Source: Hyphomonadaceae bacterium (lineage in GTDB: Bacteria > Pseudomonadota > Alphaproteobacteria > Caulobacterales > Aquidulcibacteraceae). Taken from it: 64,000 nt of DNA. The DNA lies in assembly GCA_019636095.1 (NCBI GenBank), contig JAHBYF010000007.1, positions 124,001-188,000 of the forward strand, read 5' to 3'. The notes beneath the pieces were generated by a model. It did not search any database. It saw nothing but the letters and a program-made list of their open reading frames with translations, and was not told the DNA's origin. Made by a program: the position numbers and the translations under genes. Positions 33,295-40,970 of the stretch are shown here, in pieces (positions within the stretch are counted from its first letter, which is position 1; each line of letters starts with the position of its first letter).

Positions 33295-34170
33295 TCAGCC
33301 GCTTGTTATCGGTGACAAGAATTTCGTCACGGCGGTCTCGAAGTCGGCGGAATTATCCTCGTGCATGATGTGGGACGCCCTCGCGATGACATCGCTTTGC
33401 GCCGCAGGCAACAGGCCGGCGAGTTCATCCATAATGCAATGGAATATTGCTGGGCTCTGTTGGCCGCGAAGAAGCAGGATTGGCGTCCGAATGCGGTGGA
33501 GCGAAGGCCGAGCCACAACTGGGTACTCAGGACCCAGAAACTCCTCAACGATGAGGTTTTGTTGAACCTGCTCTTGTCGAGACGGCGAAAGGTTTTTGAA
33601 AAACTTTTCGCCGAGCACCGCGACGCCGTGAATTCTAAGGCCCTTCTCAAGCTCTCCCCGACGAATTGCCGCCTTGGCTGGTTCGATGCCACGCGCAGCA
33701 AATCCCACGACCGTCGCTGCTGTTCGAGGCCTTGTGAGCGCGAGGCGGAGCAACTCGCCAATTTTCGGGGGTAGACTCAGAAATAGCGTAATTATCGGCG
33801 GCTCTGCCAGCACAAGCGATCTCACAAGTTCGGGCCTTCTGAGTGCGAGCAGAATTGAAACAAACGCGCCGTACGAATGCCCCACGAGATTCGCTGGGCC
33901 GATGTCGAGCGCATCGATGATCGCTTCCAGATCGTCGACATGACGCGCAATGTCGTACACTTCGCCCTCAGCGATAGGCTCGTTCGGCCAATGGAAGCGT
34001 CGGCTATAGGCGATTGCGTTATGGGTTTTGCTCTGACGATCAATTTGCTCTGACCAAGTGCGGTAATCACTCGCCGAACCGTGCACGAAAATTATTGGCG
34101 GTCCTGAGCCCTGCTTGGCGATCGCGAATTGTGTGCCGGCGACCTCCAGTATGGATGTTGGTGCTCGCAT
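33295..34170 (-). CDS. Alpha/beta hydrolase
   Basis: From the ATG at 34170 the protein has 291 residues with the classical alpha/beta hydrolase order. These are the oxyanion-hole motif FVHGSASD near residue 33, the nucleophile elbow LVGHSYGAF near 115, an acidic residue after the LLLRGQQSP strand, and the catalytic His in SHIMHEDN near the end. The family covers esterases, C-C hydrolases and haloperoxidase-like enzymes; nothing fixes the substrate. It is monocistronic, and the spacers on both sides contain dispersed repeat fragments. The longer reading frame up to 34248 is not supported by the family start. Confidence 0.85.
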   Translation of the reverse strand: MRAPTSILEVAGTQFAIAKQGSGPPIIFVHGSASDYRTWSEQIDRQSKTHNAIAYSRRFHWPNEPIAEGEVYDIARHVDDLEAIIDALDIGPANLVGHSYGAFVSILLALRRPELVRSLVLAEPPIITLFLSLPPKIGELLRLALTRPRTAATVVGFAARGIEPAKAAIRRGELEKGLRIHGVAVLGEKFFKNLSPSRQEQVQQNLIVEEFLGPEYPVVARPSLHRIRTPILLLRGQQSPAIFHCIMDELAGLLPAAQSDVIARASHIMHEDNSADFETAVTKFLSPITSG

Positions 34171-34211
34171 GGCGAAAGACCTAACGGACCGAGGCGCATT
34201 GATAAACCGTG

Positions 34212-34275
34212 AATGAGCGCAATCGGCGACAACACGCGGTTGCTGCACCCGCTAAGCGATTGACTGCAATTGAGA
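34212..34275. repeat. Dispersed intergenic repeat, composite copy
   Basis: GCGCAATCGGCGAC is followed by TTGCTGCACCCGCTAAGC and TGACTGCAATTGAG. The second half matches 35869-35904 (TTGCTGCATGCACTAAGC, then TGACTGCCATTGAG). The whole 34171-34456 spacer shows no gene. Confidence 0.45.
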
Positions 34276-34456
34276 GAATAAACCCGTCGCCGAAATTGTC
34301 GCTCCGGCGTGCGTTGGCCCGCGCGGTGGCGTGAGCTGTTGAGCGCGGCCGATCAGCTAGCGAATGCAGACCTCGACAGCGGCCAGAGCCCCGCGTTAGG
34401 CTTTCCAGCACGGGGGCTCAAACGCTGGGTCTAATCAAGGAAGATGGGGGGAACGC

Positions 34457-35776
34457 ATGGGAAGAGTTCGTTTGACGACGGTCTTGGTCATCGCTGCATT
34501 TGCGCTCGCCGCCTGCGGCGACAGTGCGAACGAATCTTCAGCGTCGTCGCAGGCCCCAGTGGACGTGGAAGCGAGCCTTGAGAGCGTCAGCGTCGATCCC
34601 GAGGGAGAACCGATCGACTTCTTGACCTATGGCGCGGGCGCTTTCCCAGTCCGTTTCGATCGGGCGACCCAGGGCACTGCTGCTGCAGCCGTTCTGGATG
34701 GCCGCCTTGGCTACGCCTCAATTTCGCGAAGCCCCACTGGGCCTGAGCAGCCGATCGTGTTGACCGTAGAACTGCCAGCGGAAACGACATTCGCGGTATT
34801 CGGCATTCCGGCTCAATCGAGCTTCGGTTGTTGCTCGAATGCCCATATCGGCACGGTGACGGTGGAGGGGTCGAACCGTTCGCCGGATGAAGGCTACGTT
34901 CGGCTCGCTAGCTTCCACGTCGATCCAGGAATCTATGATGAGAAGCAGTTGTTTCCCGCGGATGCGCAGTTACCCGTGCGATGGGTCCGCGTCACGCTGG
35001 AGGGGCGCCAAGTCCCCGATCCGGACGACTATCGGGGAACGGCCTTCACCGAACTCTTCGGTTACGGCACGCAGGCGGCGATCCCGCTCGACGAGGATCA
35101 ATTCACTGGCCGTTGGCTGACCGGCGGCGGTGGCGGCGGTGAAAACGGCAACCGCATTGAACTGATCCAGGAAGGCGCCCTCGTGACCGGTTGTGGAACC
35201 AGCGGTGGCAGCAGTTTCACTGTCTCGGGCGGCATCGAGAACGGTCTTCTGAGATATGTGGTGGGCGCCGACACAGTGCCCATCGTCGCCGTCATCAATT
35301 CCGAGAACCAACTGTCCGGCGCGATGATCGGACGCTCCTTTGGCCGTGTGATCGGCGAGCCGGGCGGCGCACCCACGAGCTGCACCCCGGGTGCATCGCC
35401 GCCGCCGAACCCGGTAGCAACTGCGCTCAACGAGTGCCGTGCCGCCATCGTCTATGGCGTCAATTTCGATGTCGATTCCGATGTCATTCGGCGCGACGCT
35501 GAGCCGGCCCTAAACCAGATTCTGCGCGCGCTTTCCGACCGTCCTGACATGGCTGTCGTCATCGAGGGACACACCGATTCCGACGGCTCCGACCAGTACA
35601 ACATCGATTTGTCCGGTCGACGCGCGGCAGCGGTCGTGTCCTGGCTAGTCGCCCATGGTGCGAACTCCGAAAAGCTAACGGCATCAGGTAGAGGCGAGGC
35701 CGAGCCCATCGCCGACAATGAGACGTCAGCCGGCAAGGCCTCCAACCGGCGCGTCGAAGTGCAGCCAAGCTGTTGA
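34457..35776 (+). CDS. OmpA-family lipoprotein
   Basis: The 439-residue protein has a lipoprotein signal with lipobox LAAC at about residue 20. A unique middle domain of about 290 residues includes CCSNAHIGTVTVEGS and a discoidin-like stretch with WVRVTLEG. The end is a C-terminal OmpA/MotB peptidoglycan-binding domain: VNFDVDSDVIRRDA, IEGHTDSDGSDQYN, LSGRRAAAVVSWLV and SNRRVEV. The OmpA domain ties it to the cell wall, so the protein probably bridges outer membrane and peptidoglycan while exposing the middle domain. GGGG ribosome-binding bases lie before the ATG. It is a single gene with no visible operon partner. Confidence 0.88.
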   Translation: MGRVRLTTVLVIAAFALAACGDSANESSASSQAPVDVEASLESVSVDPEGEPIDFLTYGAGAFPVRFDRATQGTAAAAVLDGRLGYASISRSPTGPEQPIVLTVELPAETTFAVFGIPAQSSFGCCSNAHIGTVTVEGSNRSPDEGYVRLASFHVDPGIYDEKQLFPADAQLPVRWVRVTLEGRQVPDPDDYRGTAFTELFGYGTQAAIPLDEDQFTGRWLTGGGGGGENGNRIELIQEGALVTGCGTSGGSSFTVSGGIENGLLRYVVGADTVPIVAVINSENQLSGAMIGRSFGRVIGEPGGAPTSCTPGASPPPNPVATALNECRAAIVYGVNFDVDSDVIRRDAEPALNQILRALSDRPDMAVVIEGHTDSDGSDQYNIDLSGRRAAAVVSWLVAHGANSEKLTASGRGEAEPIADNETSAGKASNRRVEVQPSC

Positions 35777-35868
35777 GGCTTGCCGGTCGCGTTGATTGAC
35801 CGGCGATAACCCAAGAAACTGCTCGCGTGCGACAGTCGCGAGCGTCTACTTTCGGCGAGGACACGCCA

Positions 35869-35943
35869 TTGCTGCATGCACTAAGCCACTGACTGCCATT
35901 GAGCGAGTGGGCCGGTCGCGAAAATCAGCCCGATGACGTACGT
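35869..35943. repeat. Dispersed intergenic repeat, composite copy
   Basis: TTGCTGCATGCACTAAGC matches 34240-34257, and GCCGGTCGCGAAAATCAG followed by ATGACGTACGT matches 37219-37254 closely. The spacer 35777-36064 shows nothing else. Confidence 0.45.
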
Positions 35944-36064
35944 TGGCCTAATCGCGCCGTTAGTTAGCCACTGCGGCTTCAGCTCGGAAAGGTTTTTAAA
36001 CAGCGCTCGCATGGGAAGCGCCCGTGTGTGGTAGCTTGGTGAACCACGCCCGTCGGGGACTCTC

Positions 36065-37000
36065 GTGACTTCAGATCAAGCTCTTTGGGCCATCGCGGCC
36101 ATGCTCGTAGCTGTGTTGATTGGCGCGGCGCAAATCTATCAAGAAGAGACCAAGAATACTATCGGCTGGCTCCTCGGCCGGCAATCCATCCTGATTGGCG
36201 ATGCTCGGCGCATGATCTCAGGCGGCATATGGACCGTGCGCGAGCGACTGGGGCAGCGGCGCACCTACAAGGTCGGCTGCTTCAATTACTCGCCTCTCTC
36301 CAAAAGCACACACTCAGAATCGGGTGAGGAGAGCTACGAAGGGCCGTGGCCCCAGCTCACCCGCGCTATTGCTCAAAAACTCGATATCGACATACAGATA
36401 TCGAGCATCAGCGCTACAGGTTTCGAGTATCCACGTAAGATCACGCATGACATTGTGGTCGGGCTGTTTCGGACAGCTTGGCGGGAGAAGTACTTTCATT
36501 TCTCCGATCCAGTCCACAGGATTCGACTGCAGGGCATTTGCCGGCGCGACCGCCCAAGGATCACAAAAGAAGAGCTAATCGATGCGAACCTAGGGGTCGT
36601 TGTGCAGCCTGGCGAAGTTGGGTGGGAGTACGTTCGCGATGAGGTTTTGTCGGCAAAACCCAAGCATAAAGTCAAATATGCCCCGCTCTCCGATACTCAT
36701 GAAATTATGAGCCTGCTACTGTCGGGAGATTGGGACGTCGCCGTCAGTGATGAGCTGTCGTGCCTGCAATTCCTAGAGAAGGCGGATTATGCGGAGCGAT
36801 ACCAGATCGCTTTCGATTGGGCGCTGCCGAGTTACTCGGCGTGCGTCGCGGTCCGTAAAGGAGTCGCGTCGATAGATATGAACAAGCTAAACCGCGCTTT
36901 GCGTGAGGCACGAAATGATCCTGGCTTCCGCGAATTGGAACGACGGTGCTTGGGCGACAAGTACGGCGGTGCAGTGGAGAAGTTGTCGCTCAGCGCATGA
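36065..37000 (+). CDS. Membrane-anchored solute-binding-like protein
   Basis: The 311-residue protein starts with GTG and one membrane segment (LWAIAAMLVAVLIGAAQIY). A domain with the layout of family 3 solute-binding proteins follows from about residue 70: KVGCFNYSPLSK, then WPQLTRAIAQKLDIDIQIS, VVGLFRTAWREKYFHFSDPV, and a second lobe LGVVVQPGEVGWEYV. The N-terminus lacks a cleavable signal, so the binding domain stays tethered. No ABC transporter gene is nearby, so it may be a sensor or an orphan binding protein. Alternatively it may be a lone input domain whose partner is elsewhere. Its ligand is unknown. Confidence 0.65.
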   Translation: MTSDQALWAIAAMLVAVLIGAAQIYQEETKNTIGWLLGRQSILIGDARRMISGGIWTVRERLGQRRTYKVGCFNYSPLSKSTHSESGEESYEGPWPQLTRAIAQKLDIDIQISSISATGFEYPRKITHDIVVGLFRTAWREKYFHFSDPVHRIRLQGICRRDRPRITKEELIDANLGVVVQPGEVGWEYVRDEVLSAKPKHKVKYAPLSDTHEIMSLLLSGDWDVAVSDELSCLQFLEKADYAERYQIAFDWALPSYSACVAVRKGVASIDMNKLNRALREARNDPGFRELERRCLGDKYGGAVEKLSLSA

Positions 37001-37218
37001 TGCGCTGTTATCTCGGTATCAGTCAGCAGACGAGGACCGAATGCCTTGGTCTGGCGAAAGACCGATGGCTACCGCGAGGCTGTGGCCCGCAGGCAAGATT
37101 GCATGGGCAAACGGCTCCAGACGTGAAACGCCATAACCGACCAAACGCCCAACGGCATTATCCGGCGAGCGTAGGCCGTTCGCGCGGCTAGAGCGCCGCC
37201 GGTAGGTTTGGATCGACT

Positions 37219-37254
37219 AGGCCGGTCGCGCAAATGGGCTCAATGACGTACGCT
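37219..37254. repeat. Dispersed intergenic repeat copy
   Basis: GGCCGGTCGCGCAAATGG followed by AATGACGTACGCT is a near copy of 35910-35943. It lies just before the next gene. Confidence 0.45.
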
Positions 37255-37261
37255 AACTGCA

Positions 37262-37690
37262 TTGTGGAAGACTGGGAGTGCCGACGTGCTCGATTGCTCC
37301 CTCCCTGCGCTCCGTGTTGCGGCTTGTCGGGAAGACTTTGGTGACGGAAAAGAGTGGAGCTTCTATCTCATCAATGACGGCGGACTCACGTTCAAATGGG
37401 CCACGCTTGTCAAAGCCTGCTATGAGTGGGCCGATCATGTCACCACAGAGCAGGTGGATGCGCGCGTCTCCGACTTGCCCGCTGCGAGTCACGTACTGCT
37501 TTGGCGGACCGACGGAGATGGTGCCGAGTTCCGTCAAAATCTGCTTCTAGAATTCGCTTCCGACCAGGGCGAAGGCTCGGTGTGGTTCGAGTTTCCTAAA
37601 TTGTACCGTAAGCGCGAGTTTGCCTTGGTCAGTCAGCTCCAAAAGCGGGGCTGGGAGGCAAAACCCAATTGGCGGCTGAGCAATCCGTGA
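37262..37690 (+). CDS. Hypothetical protein
   Basis: The frame of up to 142 residues opens with TTG at 37262; a GTG at 37286 is an equally good start and neither has a clear ribosome-binding site. The protein is acidic and mixed alpha/beta (WSFYLINDGGLTFKWATLVKAC, then SHVLLWRTDGDGAEFRQNLLLEF), with no signal, membrane segment or motif that I recognise. It ends in KRGWEAKPNWRLSNP. A dispersed repeat unit ends right at its start and another follows its stop, so it may have travelled with them. No function is proposed. Confidence 0.5.
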   Translation: MWKTGSADVLDCSLPALRVAACREDFGDGKEWSFYLINDGGLTFKWATLVKACYEWADHVTTEQVDARVSDLPAASHVLLWRTDGDGAEFRQNLLLEFASDQGEGSVWFEFPKLYRKREFALVSQLQKRGWEAKPNWRLSNP

Positions 37691-37710
37691 TCTTGCCGCA
37701 GCCTCGCTAA

Positions 37711-37728
37711 TCGACCGTAATCGGCGAT
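37711..37728. repeat. Dispersed intergenic repeat unit
   Basis: TCGACCGTAATCGGCGAT shares the CCGNAWTCGGCGAT core with 21536-21562 and 38491-38508. Confidence 0.45.
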
Positions 37729-37845
37729 GGAAGGTCGCGTGCCGAAGACACCGGTAGTGGCTTGAACGGATCGGGCAGCCCGGTGAGCGATTTTGCCAGC
37801 CAGACTACGTTTGATCGATCGCGGCCATCGCGTAAGACTTCAGGC

Positions 37846-38490
37846 ATGGATTTCCACGTCGCGAACGTATGGGTTCACGTCGTTGCTGGTGCCTTCGCGC
37901 TAGCTGTGGGCCTCATTCCCTTGCTGTCAGCAAAGGGAGGGTCAATCCATCGCCGCGGCGGCCGCGCCTTCGTATGGCTAGGGGCAATTGTACTCAGCAC
38001 CGCATTGGTCGGCATTGTATTCTACGATCCGCCCGCGCCGTTGATCGCGGCCAGCGCGGCTGCGGGCTATCAGTATCTCTCAAGTTTGCGCGCTCTGCAG
38101 CTGAAGGGCCATGGGCCCGGGTTGATTGACGCGACGCTCGCCGCCGCAGGCCTTGCGGCGTGTGCCGCGCTTTATGTCTACATGGGGCCGGGGACGTCGT
38201 CTTGGACGCCGGCGATCGGGTATTCGACGATCGGTTACGTCGCTTTCGTTGCGCTCTATGATCTGAGTCGACATGCTTGGTCTCAAGTGTGGCGAACGCA
38301 TGTGCGCCCGATCGATCACGGCTTGAAGATGACAGGCGCCTACTTCGCGATGATGTCTGCCGGTGTAGGAAACATCTTTCGAGACATGCAACCGTGGAGC
38401 CAGGTTGGGCCATCGATCATTGGTCTGCTCGTGATCTTGCTGTTGGCGGCGGCATACTCCGTGAACCGGCGTCGAGCGGCTGCGTTGTGA
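37846..38490 (+). CDS. DUF2306-like multi-span membrane protein
   Basis: From the ATG at 37846 the 214-residue protein has about six membrane segments. It begins HVANVWVHVVAGAFALAVGL, a His-containing first helix like that of DUF2306 proteins, and continues with a basic loop SIHRRGGRAFVWLG in the family position. His residues also occur at GHGPGLID and VRPIDHGLKM. The function of DUF2306 proteins is not established to my knowledge; their fold and His placement suggest a haem or quinone link, which is speculative. It is a single gene between two dispersed repeat units. Confidence 0.7.
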   Translation: MDFHVANVWVHVVAGAFALAVGLIPLLSAKGGSIHRRGGRAFVWLGAIVLSTALVGIVFYDPPAPLIAASAAAGYQYLSSLRALQLKGHGPGLIDATLAAAGLAACAALYVYMGPGTSSWTPAIGYSTIGYVAFVALYDLSRHAWSQVWRTHVRPIDHGLKMTGAYFAMMSAGVGNIFRDMQPWSQVGPSIIGLLVILLLAAAYSVNRRRAAAL

Positions 38491-38508
38491 ACGACCGCAT
38501 TCGGCGAT
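38491..38508. repeat. Dispersed intergenic repeat unit
   Basis: ACGACCGCATTCGGCGAT directly follows the TGA of the DUF2306 gene and shares its core with 21536-21562 and 37711-37728. Confidence 0.45.
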
Positions 38509-38573
38509 CTCCTGCCGGAGACCAATTTGTTACGAACGGCGCAGTTCCGCTCCGAACCCGTCATCGGTGCTGT

Positions 38574-38939
38574 TCAAGCGCTACCCTGACCTGACAGCAT
38601 CTCCAGAAACCCCTGAAACCGGATCTCGGCATTGGCGCTGGCATCGGGATCATCGTCATTGAGTGGTCCGGCATATTCAAACCAGACCCGCACGAAGAGC
38701 AGCACCATCTCCTTGAGCAGCGCCAGCTCGCGCGCCCGTGAATGGTCGCGCTTGTCGAGTCGATCGAGACGCGCCTTGATGGTGTCGGCGAGCGCCTGAC
38801 CTGCTTCGTCTATCAGCGCGCGCCGCAGCGTATCGTTGGCGGCGCGCGAGAGGTTGAGGCCGCGGCGTTTGCCCTCTGCCTCGATCGCAGCCGCGACATC
38901 GGCATCCAAATGCAGGGTAAGCTGACGTTTGACGCTCAT
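38574..38939 (-). CDS. Ribbon-helix-helix relaxosome-like protein
   Basis: The 121-residue protein starts with a ribbon-helix-helix pattern (VKRQLTLHLDADVAAAIEAEGKRRGLNLSRAANDTLRRAL), typical of CopG/Arc-type DNA-binding proteins and of MobC/TraD-like accessory factors. A helical C-terminus with LLKEMVLLFVRVWFEYAG may mediate contact with a partner. It overlaps the end of the TraG/VirD4-like gene (ATGA). Together with the divergent relaxase gene this gives a small mobilisation module, in which this protein would bind oriT. I infer that role from context. Confidence 0.75.
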   Translation of the reverse strand: MSVKRQLTLHLDADVAAAIEAEGKRRGLNLSRAANDTLRRALIDEAGQALADTIKARLDRLDKRDHSRARELALLKEMVLLFVRVWFEYAGPLNDDDPDASANAEIRFQGFLEMLSGQGSA

Positions 38940-40693
38940 TGGCTGCGCGCTCCTTTGGTGGCGGGCTTCGTGGCCGTGCGCGCCAGCATGCGCCGCAGCT
39001 TCGTTGCCGCCGGACCCGGACGAACGAGTGAGTGAGCGTCCGCCGCTGGCGCCTCGGGCAGATGAACGCTATCAACGGGAGGTGCGGACCAATCGTGCGG
39101 CGCTGACGCGGTGGGCGCCATGAAGCTGGTCGCGCCCCCACCCACAATGACGCGCATGCGCGCCGTCTTCTGACCTGGGGTGACCAAGAACGCCTCGCTG
39201 GGGGAGGCTGATTTCAGTACCGCCATCGGCAGTCTTTCCATCTCATGTTTCATCCACGCCGGAAGCAACAGATCCCGCCAGCGGCGGATCGCGTGTGGCA
39301 TCGGTTCAAACACAACGCATCGGCCTGCGCGCTCGGTCAGGCCCTGCGCGCCAGCATCCCTCTGCGGGCCGATGGCGACGATAGGGCACGCGCTCCCGCT
39401 CATGCCCACCAAGCGCTCTGCGTGGGTGATGTCGGCCGTTTGAATGAGCACATTGGCATGGCTGTCGATCGGCATCACGTTTCCCTGCTGCACGGCTAAA
39501 AGCCGCGCAGCATCGGCCTCGATGGCCACGATCAGGTCTGACGCTTCGCTTGCACTTGAATGATGCGTTGTAAGCTGCGCCAACAGGGCCTGAACCAGCG
39601 GCGCCGCAGGCGCGCCGATCTTCTCAAGAGACAGCACCAGCGTCTGCGGCGTAGCCGATGACACGAACTGAGCCCAGTTGAGATCGTGTGCACTGGTTGA
39701 ACTGACGAGCCTGGCGTCGGCAAAGTTGGCGAGCGCGAGATCGATGCGGGCCAAATCGGCGAGCGCCTGATCCGGCTCCACGCGCTGCGCCCGAGCGACC
39801 CGGAGCATCTCCCACATCGCAGGCGCGGCATCTGTTTTGGGCTGCGCCGCCCAGCGACCGCACAGCTCAGCCACCAGCGTGGTTGGATCGATCAGCCGCC
39901 GACGGAGGCCGGCAAGCGTGCGTGCGTCAAGCGGGGCGCGGAGCAGCTGATCGAGCATGAGCAGCGCAAAGGCGTCGATGGCAGTCTGCGGCACGGCGTG
40001 GGTGCTGGCGAGGAGGGCGCCGGCGAGCTGACGAGCGTCATCCCAGGCGTGCAGCCCGCCGCGAATGGCGAGCAGAGGATTGATCGAGACCCCGTCGCTG
40101 CGCCCTGGCGCGAACCGCAAGACGCCTTGGCGCCCAAGCCTCTCCGAAAGCTTTCTGCGCCCATCCACGAGCACGAGCGTCCCGGCCCAAGACCCCAGGG
40201 CACCCAGGACAGCATCGTCGGTGTGCGCGGATTGGCCCAGGAAGACGCAAGCACGGGTGTCACTGCGTATGGTTCGGTGTTTCGCCCACGCATGACAACG
40301 CACGGCGCCCAGCGCCAAGCCCTCATCCCGCAATAGCCCGCAATGTCTCAGATCACGCCACGAGGCCAAATCGCGCCAGGGCGAGGGCTCGGCGAACGAG
40401 ATCGGTTCAAGCTTCGCGAACCCAATCGCGACCGCATACGCTGCGAGCGCGCAGACAATTGCAAGGCACAGCGACAGGGGGAGGAGCGAGGGCGCCGCCG
40501 ACGCCCAGGCCAAGCTCCAACTCAAGAACGAGAACGGCGCATAGAGGTGTAGGCCGCTGAGATCGAGAAGCGGTGCTCCGAGTTCGGGCGCATATCCGAG
40601 TGCGCGCGCCAGCATTTGCGTGACCAGTCCGCAGCAGAGCGTGAACGCGCTCAGTGCGATCACGATCGTGCGCAGATGCGTCAACCAGCTCAC
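38936..40693 (-). CDS. TraG/VirD4-like coupling protein with lost Walker A motif
   Basis: I start at the GTG at 40693, which has GGAGG 8 bases before it; an ATG at 40834 lacks a ribosome-binding site. The 585-residue protein has N-terminal membrane segments (about 5-27 and 60-92). A VirD4/TraG-like domain follows: WRDLRHCGLLRDEG, then a GTLVLVDGRRK strand, then VLRFAPGRSDGVSINPLL, which parallels 'VLRFdP...sarfNPL' in TraG. Where the Walker A should be (G..GSGK[ST]), residues 153-160 read GQSAHTDD, so ATP binding is doubtful. It probably recruits the relaxase without pumping DNA itself, or is a degenerate relic. It overlaps the RHH gene downstream. Confidence 0.72.
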   Translation of the reverse strand: MSWLTHLRTIVIALSAFTLCCGLVTQMLARALGYAPELGAPLLDLSGLHLYAPFSFLSWSLAWASAAPSLLPLSLCLAIVCALAAYAVAIGFAKLEPISFAEPSPWRDLASWRDLRHCGLLRDEGLALGAVRCHAWAKHRTIRSDTRACVFLGQSAHTDDAVLGALGSWAGTLVLVDGRRKLSERLGRQGVLRFAPGRSDGVSINPLLAIRGGLHAWDDARQLAGALLASTHAVPQTAIDAFALLMLDQLLRAPLDARTLAGLRRRLIDPTTLVAELCGRWAAQPKTDAAPAMWEMLRVARAQRVEPDQALADLARIDLALANFADARLVSSTSAHDLNWAQFVSSATPQTLVLSLEKIGAPAAPLVQALLAQLTTHHSSASEASDLIVAIEADAARLLAVQQGNVMPIDSHANVLIQTADITHAERLVGMSGSACPIVAIGPQRDAGAQGLTERAGRCVVFEPMPHAIRRWRDLLLPAWMKHEMERLPMAVLKSASPSEAFLVTPGQKTARMRVIVGGGATSFMAPTASAPHDWSAPPVDSVHLPEAPAADAHSLVRPGPAATKLRRMLARTATKPATKGARSQ

Positions 40694-40970
40694 GGGCCGC
40701 GCCTCCGAAAAAAGACGCACACGTCGCGCAGCACAAGTTTCTGCGCGTGCAATCGTTCCGGTCGAAATTGTCGCAAATGATCGCGCGTTCGCATGTTTTG
40801 TCACGTCAAGTATCGACTTGTACAACAAAGACATGATCGCAAAACCAAACGATTACAGCAAGATAAAGAGCGAATTTTATTGGTTTTGATCCTTGCTTTT
40901 GCTATGCTTTTGGCAAGTTGGATGGCGCGCAAAGAAACTTGTTCGCGCCGCATGAAGCGAAGAATTCGCG
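40694..40970. promoter_or_regulatory. Divergent promoter region and possible oriT
   Basis: This 277-base spacer between the coupling-protein and relaxase genes is AT-rich in its right part (about 40800-40930), unlike the surroundings. It contains the inverted repeat CAAGT-ATCG-ACTTG at 40807-40820 and GATCCTTGC near 40888, which differs by one inserted T from the ATCCTGC core of MOBP nick sites. Transfer origins commonly lie beside relaxase genes. I cannot identify a nick site with confidence. Confidence 0.35.

Noticed and set aside
39998..40336. Plus-strand frames opposite the coupling-like gene
   Set aside because: They are antisense to a protein with clear TraG-like sequence and have no supporting start signals.
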